Origin: an uncultured Erysipelotrichaceae bacterium
GTDB taxonomy: Bacteria > Bacillota_I > Bacilli_A > RF39 > UBA660
Assembly (NCBI GenBank): GCA_902782915.1
Contig: CACZOV010000057.1
Span: 1 to 13,223, forward strand
Length of the DNA: 13,223 bases
Direction: 5' to 3'
Shown in pieces: positions 6,255 through 13,223 of this stretch. How positions within the stretch are numbered: the first letter of the stretch is position 1; each line of letters opens with the position of its first letter. Below the pieces are notes generated by a model. That model worked only from the letters and a program-made list of their open reading frames with translations, was not told the DNA's origin and did no database searches. Made by a program: the position numbers and the translations under genes.

Positions 6255-7751
6255 ATGGAAAACGATGAGTTAATAAGAAAAAATAAAAAGAAAATGAAAA
6301 TAATACCATTAGTATTAACAATAATTTTTGGATTAGGACTAACTCTAGCTGCAGTTTATTTTGTATATGTCTATAAGGATTCAAGAGATAATGTTTTAAA
6401 AACAGGATTAATTTCATTAAAATTTACTGAAGGAGAAAATATTATAGATTTAACAAATGCTGTTCCAGTTATAGACGAAATAGGACTTGAAAGCACTCCA
6501 TATACATTTACTTTAGAAAATACAAGTTTAGTACCAATTAATGCTAAAATATCACTTGAATTAGATGATACAATACCGTCTAATAAAAAAATAAATTTAG
6601 GAGCAGTAAGATACGCATTGTATATAAATGATACTTTAAAAAAGAAAGATTATGTTCATGAAGATGATCTAGTATTATATGAAATAGAAGAATTTGAATC
6701 AAATCAAGTAATTAGTTGTAAATTGTATTTTTGGATAGATTATTATTATGAGGAGCCAAATAAAGTATTTAAAGCTTATGTAAAAGCTGAAGGAGAAAGC
6801 TTTGATATAATAGCTGATAAACAATATACTATAACTTTTAATACAGATGGTGGAAATGTAACACCTATTGAAAAACAAGTTAATTATAATCGTTCATATG
6901 GCGAGTTACCAACTCCAACAAAAGCTGGATATAGATTTGTAGGATGGTATTTAGAAGATACATATACAAATAAAGTAGAAAGTGCGACTAACTATAATTT
7001 ACAAATTGATAGTACATTATATGCTAAATGGGAACAAGATAATGTTGCACCAGTTCTCTCTTTATCAAAAGAAACTTATCTAGAACAAAACTTTAATAAC
7101 TGGACTCTTACAAATTCAACGGTTGAAGATGGAGTATTAGTAATGTCACAATCAACATCACAAGCAGAATCTGATTATATAAATGTAAATGGCGGATTTT
7201 GGTATACAGTATTTGATGGATATACAACAACAGCTTTATCTGGATCAGAAGATGGAGGATTTTATTGGACTGCTCAATACTTTGATGCATCAAGAAATGC
7301 AGTTTCCAATAGTAAGGGAAGAACCTCTAATGGATTTGGATTGAGTGGAGAAATTAATCAATGGCAAAATGATCTTGATTGGTATAGTGGTAGAAATATT
7401 TCATCAACTTTAAATGAAAGATATGGTGAAAGTATAAAAAATATTAAACTTACCTATTTAATTAGTGCATCATTTAGTAAACCAACTACTAAAATACGTA
7501 ATTTAAGAGTATATGGAGATGCAATTTTAAATAACTTTTATCTTATAAATATAGAAGCAACTGATGACAGTGATATTGTAGCTATAAAATATGCTAAAGG
7601 AAATCAAAATAAAGAATATTTTGAAAGTAATGGAACAACTATTAACAAAAATCAAATAAGAGTTACTGAAAATGGAACTTATACAGTTTATGTAATGGAT
7701 CAAGCATTAAATAGTACAATTTCAACTATTGAAATATCAAATATTGGATAA
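6255..7751 (+). CDS. Anchored surface protein with InlB B-repeat and Ig-like C-terminal domain
   Basis: A 498-residue exported protein. A charged N-terminus precedes one membrane segment (about 15-39), which acts as a signal anchor. Residues about 45-185 form a beta-rich domain (LKTGLISLKFTEG, NAVPVIDEIG, PYTFTLENTS, FWIDYYYEE). It resembles N-terminal domains common in anchored Firmicute surface proteins and perhaps the TasA/camelysin type. Residues 191-261 are a Listeria-Bacteroides (InlB B-type) repeat: YTITFNTDGGNVTP, PTPTKAGYRFVGWYLE and TLYAKW. A module of about 165 residues rich in Gly, Ser and aromatics may be a carbohydrate-binding jelly roll (unproven). The last 70 residues look Ig-like, with ATDDSDIVAIKYAKG and VTENGTYTVYVMD. 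There is no LPXTG signal or C-terminal membrane helix, so attachment is only through the N-terminus. An adhesion role is an inference from the domains. Confidence 0.8.
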   Translation: MENDELIRKNKKKMKIIPLVLTIIFGLGLTLAAVYFVYVYKDSRDNVLKTGLISLKFTEGENIIDLTNAVPVIDEIGLESTPYTFTLENTSLVPINAKISLELDDTIPSNKKINLGAVRYALYINDTLKKKDYVHEDDLVLYEIEEFESNQVISCKLYFWIDYYYEEPNKVFKAYVKAEGESFDIIADKQYTITFNTDGGNVTPIEKQVNYNRSYGELPTPTKAGYRFVGWYLEDTYTNKVESATNYNLQIDSTLYAKWEQDNVAPVLSLSKETYLEQNFNNWTLTNSTVEDGVLVMSQSTSQAESDYINVNGGFWYTVFDGYTTTALSGSEDGGFYWTAQYFDASRNAVSNSKGRTSNGFGLSGEINQWQNDLDWYSGRNISSTLNERYGESIKNIKLTYLISASFSKPTTKIRNLRVYGDAILNNFYLINIEATDDSDIVAIKYAKGNQNKEYFESNGTTINKNQIRVTENGTYTVYVMDQALNSTISTIEISNIG

Positions 7752-7776
7752 AATCTTAGAAAATATAATAAATTAC

Positions 7777-7805
7777 TTGATTTTATTGGAATATAATGTT
7801 ATTAT
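7777..7805 (+). promoter_or_regulatory. Promoter of the ileS T-box transcript
   Basis: TTGATT (7777-7782) and TATTAT (7800-7805) are 17 bases apart. The predicted start near 7812 falls four bases before the T-box Stem I begins, which supports the choice. A better-looking TATAAT at 7792-7797 lies only 9 bases from this -35 and has no well-spaced alternative. Confidence 0.6.
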
Positions 7806-7811
7806 TTAATA

Positions 7812-8018
7812 CATAAGCAAGTGCGAAAGACGGAATATAAGAGTTTTTAAGAGAGTTTACGGTTGGTGAAAAGTAAATAAAACAAATATATTTAGATCAC
7901 TTTCAAGTGCTATTTATGGATAAGATAAATACGGTAATGCGTTATAATAATTGAGAGTTTAATTAAACTAAATTAAGGTGGTAACACGGTATTTCGTCCT
8001 TTCGAGTACTGTGTTTTT
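7812..8018 (+). ncRNA. T-box leader (tRNA-Ile specific) of ileS
   Basis: A T-box senses uncharged tRNA and lets transcription continue into its synthetase gene. Stem I closes with AGCA/TGCT (7816-7819, 7908-7911) and GAAAG/CTTTC (7825-7829, 7900-7904). The distal AGAG and GGTTGGTG motifs lie at 7850-7868. The specifier is ATC (7896-7898), followed by the usual purine, so it reads isoleucine. A 7-bp hairpin (7911-7917 with 7925-7931) and the palindromic hairpin 7956-7969 follow. The antiterminator is textbook: AAGG/CCTT (7975-7978, 7998-8001), a 7-nt bulge TGGTAAC (7979-7985), then ACG/CGT (7986-7988, 7995-7997). The bulge base T7982 matches an A discriminator base, as in tRNA-Ile. The downstream gene confirms the specificity. 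Confidence 0.95.
7985..8018 (+). terminator. Regulated terminator of the T-box leader
   Basis: CACGGTA (7985-7991) pairs with TACTGTG (8007-8013) through one G-U pair and is followed by TTTTT (8014-8018). It shares bases with the antiterminator helices, so the two folds exclude each other. Charged tRNA-Ile should favour termination here, and uncharged tRNA-Ile should favour read-through into ileS. Confidence 0.9.
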
Positions 8019-8035
8019 ATATTATAGGAGGAAAT

Positions 8036-11000
8036 ATGTTTAAAAAATTAGAGAATGAAAAAACTAGTATTGTAGAAAGTAATATTTCAGATCGTTGGGA
8101 AAAAATGGATATTTTATCTCGTTCTTTAGAAAATAAGAAAGATACCTTTGTTTTTTATGATGGTCCAGCAACAGCAAATGGATTTCCAGGACTTCACCAT
8201 ATGGTTGCTAAATTTCTAAAAGATAGTTTTTGTAAATACAAAACTATGCAAGGCTACAAAGTATTAAGAAAAGTAGGATGGGATACTCATGGGTTACCTG
8301 TAGAAGTAGAAGTTGAAAAAACTTTGGGATTTACAGGAAAAGGTGATATTGAAAAATATGGTGTTAAAGAGTTTAATGAAAAATGTCGTGAAATAGTTTG
8401 GAAAAATGAAAAAGCTTTTTCAGATTTAACAACAAAGATGGGTCAATTTATTGATCTTAAACATCCATATGTTACATATGATAATAATTATATTGAGACA
8501 GAATGGTATATTTTAAAGAAATTCTTTGATGAAGGATTATTTTATGAAGGAGTTAAGATTGTACCATATTGTACAAGATGTGGAACAGGACTTGCTTCTC
8601 ATGAAGTTGCTCAAGGATATAAAGAAATAGAAGCTCAAACAGTTATTGTTCCATTTAAGAAAAAAGATGAAGATGTATACTTTTTAGTATGGACGACAAC
8701 TCCATGGACATTAATATCAAATGTTGCGTTATGTGTAAATCCAAAGGAAGATTATGTGAAAGTTGAAAGCCTTGGATATAAATTTATTCTTGCAGCATCA
8801 CTTGTAAATAAGGTCTTAGGGGATGATTATAAAATACTTGAAGAGTATAAAGGAAAAGATCTTGAATATATTGAGTATGAACAACTTATTCCAAGTCTTG
8901 AAGTAAATAAAAAAGCATTTTTTGTAACATGTGACTCTTATGTTACTATGGAAGATGGAACCGGAATTGTTCATATAGCACCAGCATTTGGAGAAGATGA
9001 CTCTAAAGTTGGAAAGAAATATAACTTACCTTATTTAAATCCAGTAGGTGAAGATGGAAAATACACGGAAGGTTTATGGAAAGGAACAAGTGTATTTGAA
9101 GCTGATTTGGAAGTTATTAAATATTTAAAGGAAAATGATAAATTATTTAAAAAGCAAAAGATGATGCATAATTATCCTCATTGTTGGAGATGTGGAACAC
9201 CTTTACTATATTATTCAAAACCAAGTTTTTATTTAGAAGTAACTAAGATTAAAGATAAAATAATTGAAGCTAATAAGAAAGTCAATTGGTATCCAGAATA
9301 TGTTGGGGAGAAAAGATTTGGTAATTGGCTTGAAAACTTAAATGACTGGGCAATATCTAGAAGTAGATATTGGGGTACACCTCTTCCTTTATGGAGATGT
9401 GAATGTGGATTTGATATGATGATTGGATCTCGCAAAGAATTAGTTGATCTAGCAATAGAAGATATTGATGAGACAATTGAACTTCATCGTCCATATGTTG
9501 ATGATGTACATATTAAATGTCCTAAATGTGGAAAAACTATGTCAAGAGTCAAGGACGTAATTGATTGTTGGTTTGATTCTGGTTCGATGCCATTTGCACA
9601 ATATCATTATCCATTTGAAAATAATGAACTATGGGAATCTCAATTTCCAGCTGACTTTATATCAGAAGGAATTGATCAAACAAGAGGATGGTTCTATTCA
9701 CTTTTAGTAATTTCAGTTTTCTTAAAAGGGGTATCTCCATATAAAAATGTATTGGTAAATGACTTACTTCTTGATAAAGAAGGTAAAAAAATGTCTAAAT
9801 CAAAAGGAAACATTGTTGAACCATTTACAACAATTGAAAAATATGGAGCAGATACTGTTCGCTTTTATCTTCCATATGTAAGTCCTGTTTGGACTCCTTT
9901 GAAGTTTGATGAAGAAGGCTTAAAAGAAGTTCATTCTAAATTCTTTAATCCTCTTTTAAATACATATACATTCTTTGAAACATATGCAAATATTGATAAT
10001 ATAGATCCAAGAAATTATGAAGTAAAATATGAATCTCTCGAGGAAATTGATAAATGGTTATTATCTAAATATAATAAGTTACTTAAATATGTAACAGAGT
10101 CATATGATGAATATGATTTAAATAAAGTAGTTCGTGCTTTAGTAACATTTGTATCTGATGATTTATCAAATTGGTATGTAAGACGAAATAGAAATCGTTT
10201 TTGGGGAAGTGAGATAGATGATAGTAAAAAGGCTGTTTATAAAACAACATATGATGTACTTGTTGGACTATCCAAAATGATTGCTCCAATTGTGCCATTT
10301 ACAGCTGAAAACTTGTATACAAAGTTAACTGATGAAGAAAGTGTTCATTTAAGTGATTTTCCTAAATATAATGAAGAATTAATTAATTTAAAAATTGAAG
10401 AAAAGATGGATACTGTTCGTGATCTTATTTCAATGGGAAGAAAAGTTAGAGAAGATGTAAAAATAAAAGTTCGTCAGCCTATTAGTGAAATCATACTTGA
10501 TTCTAAAATTAAAAATGTCATAGGAGATTTAACTAGTTTAATTGAAGAAGAATTAAATGTTAAAAGTATTAAATTTGAAAGTAATTTAGATTCGTATATT
10601 AAATTTGAAATTAAACCAAACTTTAAGGTATGTGGAAAAGTATTTGGATCAAATATTAAAGCTTTAACGGAGTATTTAAAAACCATTTCTAATGAAGATA
10701 TTAAAAAACTTGATAATGATGAAGTTATAACTATTAAATTAAATGATGTGGAATATGAATTAAATAAAGAAATGCTTGATATAAGAGTTAACTCAAAACC
10801 TGGGTATAATACAGCAATTAACAATAATTTATTTATTATTTTAAATACAACTTTAAATGAAGAATTAATAAATGAAGGAATTGCCAGGGAACTTATTAGT
10901 AAAGTTCAACAATTAAGAAAACTTAAAAACTTTAATATTACAGATAGAATTTATATTTATTATTATACTGAAGATAAGTTAATGGATAAATTAAAAGATT

Positions 11001-11116
11001 ATATTGAAATAATAAAGAAGGAAACTTTATGTGATTCTATTATATCTGAAAGAATGGTTGATGAAGTTACTAATTTAAATGGAATAGAAGTTTATTTAGA
11101 CGTAAAAAAAGTATAA
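8036..11116 (+). CDS. ileS: Isoleucyl-tRNA synthetase, type 2, with altered HIGH motif
   Basis: A cytoplasmic class I synthetase that joins isoleucine to tRNA-Ile; 1026 residues, normal for the type 2 form. The Rossmann core opens with YDGPATANG followed by G52-L53-H54-H55 in place of the HIGH signature, so the first His and the Gly are exchanged. KMSKS is intact (585-589). The editing domain (CP1) carries WTTTPW (219-224) and GTGIVHIAPAFGEDD (from 308). Cysteine pairs at 179/182 and 383/386, and 455/457 with 495/498, look like zinc sites. The anticodon-binding domain has DDLSNWYVRRNRNRFW and VREDVKIKVRQP. The GxHH exchange is known in some type 2 enzymes and is linked to very strong mupirocin resistance. 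AGGAGG (8026-8031) precedes ATG. Expression is controlled by the T-box leader. Confidence 0.98.
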   Translation: MFKKLENEKTSIVESNISDRWEKMDILSRSLENKKDTFVFYDGPATANGFPGLHHMVAKFLKDSFCKYKTMQGYKVLRKVGWDTHGLPVEVEVEKTLGFTGKGDIEKYGVKEFNEKCREIVWKNEKAFSDLTTKMGQFIDLKHPYVTYDNNYIETEWYILKKFFDEGLFYEGVKIVPYCTRCGTGLASHEVAQGYKEIEAQTVIVPFKKKDEDVYFLVWTTTPWTLISNVALCVNPKEDYVKVESLGYKFILAASLVNKVLGDDYKILEEYKGKDLEYIEYEQLIPSLEVNKKAFFVTCDSYVTMEDGTGIVHIAPAFGEDDSKVGKKYNLPYLNPVGEDGKYTEGLWKGTSVFEADLEVIKYLKENDKLFKKQKMMHNYPHCWRCGTPLLYYSKPSFYLEVTKIKDKIIEANKKVNWYPEYVGEKRFGNWLENLNDWAISRSRYWGTPLPLWRCECGFDMMIGSRKELVDLAIEDIDETIELHRPYVDDVHIKCPKCGKTMSRVKDVIDCWFDSGSMPFAQYHYPFENNELWESQFPADFISEGIDQTRGWFYSLLVISVFLKGVSPYKNVLVNDLLLDKEGKKMSKSKGNIVEPFTTIEKYGADTVRFYLPYVSPVWTPLKFDEEGLKEVHSKFFNPLLNTYTFFETYANIDNIDPRNYEVKYESLEEIDKWLLSKYNKLLKYVTESYDEYDLNKVVRALVTFVSDDLSNWYVRRNRNRFWGSEIDDSKKAVYKTTYDVLVGLSKMIAPIVPFTAENLYTKLTDEESVHLSDFPKYNEELINLKIEEKMDTVRDLISMGRKVREDVKIKVRQPISEIILDSKIKNVIGDLTSLIEEELNVKSIKFESNLDSYIKFEIKPNFKVCGKVFGSNIKALTEYLKTISNEDIKKLDNDEVITIKLNDVEYELNKEMLDIRVNSKPGYNTAINNNLFIILNTTLNEELINEGIARELISKVQQLRKLKNFNITDRIYIYYYTEDKLMDKLKDYIEIIKKETLCDSIISERMVDEVTNLNGIEVYLDVKKV

Positions 11117-11139
11117 GGCAATAGAAATATTGTCTTTTT
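11117..11139 (+). terminator. Rho-independent terminator of ileS
   Basis: GGCAATA (11117-11123) pairs with TATTGTC (11128-11134), including one G-U pair, around a GAAA tetraloop. TTTTT follows (11135-11139). It begins directly after the ileS stop codon. Confidence 0.75.
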
Positions 11140-11183
11140 CAATTAATTTGATTGAAAAAAAACATGAAAAAGACTACAATATT
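11126..11183 (+). other. Nested competing hairpins between ileS and rsmI
   Basis: The bases after the ileS terminator stem can pair in two further ways. TTTTTCAAT (11135-11143) matches ATTGAAAAA (11151-11159), a 9-bp stem with a 7-nt loop. Alternatively TCTTTTTC (11133-11140) matches GAAAAAGA (11166-11173), extended by ATATTG/CAATAT (11127-11132 region with 11177-11182) after a small bulge. The long fold would break up the terminator hairpin. This may be a read-through switch for rsmI, or simply the effect of A/T-rich sequence. No independent rsmI promoter is evident in the 87-base gap. Confidence 0.35.
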
Positions 11184-11203
11184 GCTATCAAGAGAGGTAT
11201 TAG

Positions 11204-12058
11204 ATGGGAATATTATATATTGTTGCAACTCCAATTGGAAATGTCAAAGATATTTCTGAAAGAGCAGTTGATGTATTAAAATCAGTTGATTTAATTTTAT
11301 GTGAAGATACAAGAAATTCAAGTCATTTATTAACCATGTTAGGTATAACTAATAAGCTTATGTCTTATCATAAATTTAATGAAATAGATAGAAGTCGTGA
11401 AGTAATTGATCTTTTAAAAGGTGGACAAAATATTGCACTTATTACAGATGCAGGAAGTCCTTGTATATCAGATCCAGGTAGTATAGTTGTAAATTTTGCA
11501 ATAAAAGAAAATATTGAAATATATACTATACCTGGTCCTAGTGCTGTTATAAGTGCTTTAACTTTATCAGGATTATCTATTAATAATTTTGCTTTTTATG
11601 GATTTTTGGAAAGAAAAAATAGTCAACAAAGAAAAGAACTAGAAAAAATAAAGAAAAATGATCTTGAAATAGTAGTATTCTATGAATCACCAAAAAGAAT
11701 TATAGATACTTTGAATAATATTAATGAAGTAATGGATAATCCTTATATTATAGTTTTAAATGATTTAACCAAAAAATTTGAAAGAAAATATTATGGAAAC
11801 ACTAGTGAAGTTTTAAAAAGTATTCTTGAAAATAAAAACTATGAGTTAGGGGAATATGTTATAATTGTTTCTAAAAATAAAGAAAGTGAAAAAGAAAAAC
11901 CTAATACAAGTGCTGAAGCTATTTTAATTGATATTTTAATTAAAGAGAATTGTAGTATTAAAGATGCTATTAAATATGCATCAGAAAGAAATAAAGAATA
12001 TAGTAAAAATGAATATTATGATGCATCTTTAAATATAAAAAGAATTCTAAAAAATTAG
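11204..12058 (+). CDS. rsmI: 16S rRNA (cytidine(1402)-2'-O)-methyltransferase
   Basis: RsmI adds a 2'-O-methyl group to C1402 of 16S rRNA in the decoding centre, using S-adenosylmethionine; it belongs to the tetrapyrrole-methylase fold. The 284-residue length is normal. Clear motifs are YIVATPIGN at the start (5-13), LCEDTRNSS, LITDAGSPCISDPG (79-92), YTIPGPSAV, FYGFLERK and FYESPKR. The C-terminal tail after about residue 230 is lysine-rich and less conserved. AGAGAGG (11191-11197) gives a well-placed ribosome binding site 6 nt before ATG. It follows ileS by 87 bases that contain a terminator, so expression depends on read-through or an unseen promoter. Its last codons form the left arm of the bidirectional terminator with the converging gene. 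Confidence 0.97.
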   Translation: MGILYIVATPIGNVKDISERAVDVLKSVDLILCEDTRNSSHLLTMLGITNKLMSYHKFNEIDRSREVIDLLKGGQNIALITDAGSPCISDPGSIVVNFAIKENIEIYTIPGPSAVISALTLSGLSINNFAFYGFLERKNSQQRKELEKIKKNDLEIVVFYESPKRIIDTLNNINEVMDNPYIIVLNDLTKKFERKYYGNTSEVLKSILENKNYELGEYVIIVSKNKESEKEKPNTSAEAILIDILIKENCSIKDAIKYASERNKEYSKNEYYDASLNIKRILKN

Positions 12059-12067
12059 AATTCTTTT
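12038..12067. terminator. Bidirectional terminator between rsmI and the converging membrane gene
   Basis: A perfect 13-bp stem (12038-12050 with 12055-12067) has an AAAA loop and A/T runs on both sides, so it can end transcription from either strand. The left arm and stop codon of rsmI lie within it. The stop codon of the minus-strand gene is 3 bases from its other end. Confidence 0.85.
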
Positions 12068-12070
12068 ATA

Positions 12071-13222
12071 CTATTTTGTTATTAATTTATTTATAAAATC
12101 AATTACTATATCATTACATAAATATAAGTTAATTATATAAATAATTAAAGCAATAATACTAAATAATTTAAAATTATTATGTTTTAAGTCTTTTACTATT
12201 TTTTTAATTAATAAAATAAATAAAATAAGTTCTAGAAATAAGAATAGTATAACTTGAAGTCTTAATATAGTAAATGTATAAGCACTTATATAAAGAATCA
12301 TTCTATAATAGGAATTAAAAATTAAAACGATAGATAAAGATATTAATATAAGTAGTAAAGTTTTAATTATTTTATTATTTCCTAAATTAGTTTTATAAAG
12401 TATAAATAAAGTTATAATAAAATTTATACATGTAATAAATAATAATTGAAAAAATCCTTCCCTTGCATATTCTGAATAAGTATAAAGAGCTGGTAAATGT
12501 AAAAAGTTAGTTGTTAATTTAGAAATTTCAACAAATAAAAATAATAAATATACAAGGTTTATTAAAATTAAAATAGTTGAAATACTTGAACTTGAGATAT
12601 TTAATAACTTTGTTTTAGTTACATCAATATCTCTTTTTAACATATAATTAATAAAAATTGAAAAAGTTAATATAAATGAAATTGATATTACAAATATATT
12701 CTTCCAAATAAATTCTATATTTAATAAGTCTAAAACTTTATCTAAAATACTTCCTATAAAATAATTAAAATACATATCTGCACTTGAAAGAAGAGAAAGT
12801 AGTATTATACAAATAGGAATACCTATTAAAAGACCTATAATAATTTGAATAATATTTTTATTTTTAGATTTTTCTTTAAATAATTTATTAATATTATTTA
12901 AATTAGGAAATAAATTATTAAGAGTATCTTCTATAAAAATAATAAATGTTTTAATTTTAAATTTAAAATTCTTATTTAAAAGATATAGTAATAAACAAGT
13001 AATTATTATAGGTAGTATAAGTATATTTAAAAATTTATTACTAAAGTCAACTTTAAATATAAATGAATTTAAAATTATAAGCATAATTGGCATTAATAAA
13101 TAATAGCTTATTTTATTCTTTTCTAATTTGTTATGCTTTATATTAACAATATAAGTTATTAAAACAATTAAAGTTGGAATAATAAAGCTTTTTAAATAAA
13201 AATCAATATTTAAGTTATAAAA
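12071..13222 (-). CDS. DUF4173-like membrane protein, N-terminus beyond the right edge
   Basis: The reading frame is open from the stop codon (TAG at 12073-12071) to the right edge of the window, 383 visible residues. The ATG at 13093 has no ribosome binding site upstream. The 43 codons before it have no stop and encode another hydrophobic segment (SFIIPTLIVLITYIV), so that Met is internal. About ten membrane segments are visible. The segments YSEYAREGFFQLLFITCIN and YRMILYISAYTFTILRLQ match the conserved core of DUF4173/DUF4153 proteins: Tyr-Ala-Arg-x-Gly-Phe, and later Arg-Met-x-Leu-Tyr with Ala-Tyr-x-x-Thr-x-x-Arg. The function of that family is unknown. The gene converges on rsmI and shares its terminator. 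The loops are rich in Asn, Lys and Ile, in line with the base composition of the neighbours. Confidence 0.8.
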   Translation of the reverse strand, partial: FYNLNIDFYLKSFIIPTLIVLITYIVNIKHNKLEKNKISYYLLMPIMLIILNSFIFKVDFSNKFLNILILPIIITCLLLYLLNKNFKFKIKTFIIFIEDTLNNLFPNLNNINKLFKEKSKNKNIIQIIIGLLIGIPICIILLSLLSSADMYFNYFIGSILDKVLDLLNIEFIWKNIFVISISFILTFSIFINYMLKRDIDVTKTKLLNISSSSISTILILINLVYLLFLFVEISKLTTNFLHLPALYTYSEYAREGFFQLLFITCINFIITLFILYKTNLGNNKIIKTLLLILISLSIVLIFNSYYRMILYISAYTFTILRLQVILFLFLELILFILLIKKIVKDLKHNNFKLFSIIALIIYIINLYLCNDIVIDFINKLITK

Positions 13223-13223
13223 A

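Noticed and set aside
7792..7797. Perfect TATAAT as the -10 element for the T-box transcript
   Set aside because: No -35 lies at a workable distance; TTGATT at 7777 is only 9 bases away but is exactly 17 bases from TATTAT at 7800, which also places the start just before Stem I.
10474..10824. Minus-strand reading frame of 116 codons inside ileS
   Set aside because: It is antisense to the well-conserved anticodon-binding part of ileS, with no start signals or recognisable domain.

Overview
The window is about 13.2 kb of very AT-rich DNA (by eye roughly a quarter G+C, with strongly A/T-ending codons). It looks like the chromosome of a low-GC Firmicute, possibly one of the uncultured Mollicutes-related gut Bacilli. 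The signs are a T-box leader in front of ileS, AGGAGG-type ribosome binding sites, sigma-A-like promoters, hairpin-plus-T-run terminators and surface proteins held by an N-terminal membrane anchor. Every tryptophan I checked is TGG, and genes can end in TGA, so the standard code fits and the Mycoplasma code does not. The species cannot be read from this window. No tRNA, rRNA, CRISPR array, transposase or phage gene was seen.

Layout. (1) Positions 44-3800 hold a tight three-gene plus-strand operon. Its first product is a degenerate relative of cofactor-independent phosphoglycerate mutase that has lost its catalytic residues. The second is a two-repeat DUF1538 membrane protein, and the third a double-domain PII-like protein. 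The last two overlap by 8 nt. (2) The 304-base gap that follows (3602-3905) holds a candidate small RNA: its own promoter, a perfect 17-bp hairpin and a strong terminator. The promoter of the next operon comes after it. (3) Positions 3906-7751 encode three N-terminally anchored exported proteins: a two-repeat surface protein, a phosphodiester glycosidase (NAGPA family), and a protein with an InlB B-type repeat that has its own promoter. (4) Positions 7777-11139 form the isoleucyl-tRNA synthetase unit: promoter, complete T-box leader with an ATC specifier, ileS and terminator. The synthetase is type 2 and carries an altered HIGH motif (GLHH). (5) rsmI (16S rRNA 2'-O-methyltransferase) follows. 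It converges on a minus-strand DUF4173-like membrane gene, with a shared bidirectional terminator between them. The membrane gene stays open to the right edge of the window and is therefore partial.

How the genes fit together. ileS and rsmI are translation housekeeping, with ileS controlled by uncharged tRNA-Ile. The three exported proteins probably work at the cell surface. The first operon looks like a membrane protein paired with its PII-type regulator (a known DUF1538 association) plus an unusual pseudo-mutase. That trio and the small-RNA candidate are the least ordinary parts of the window.
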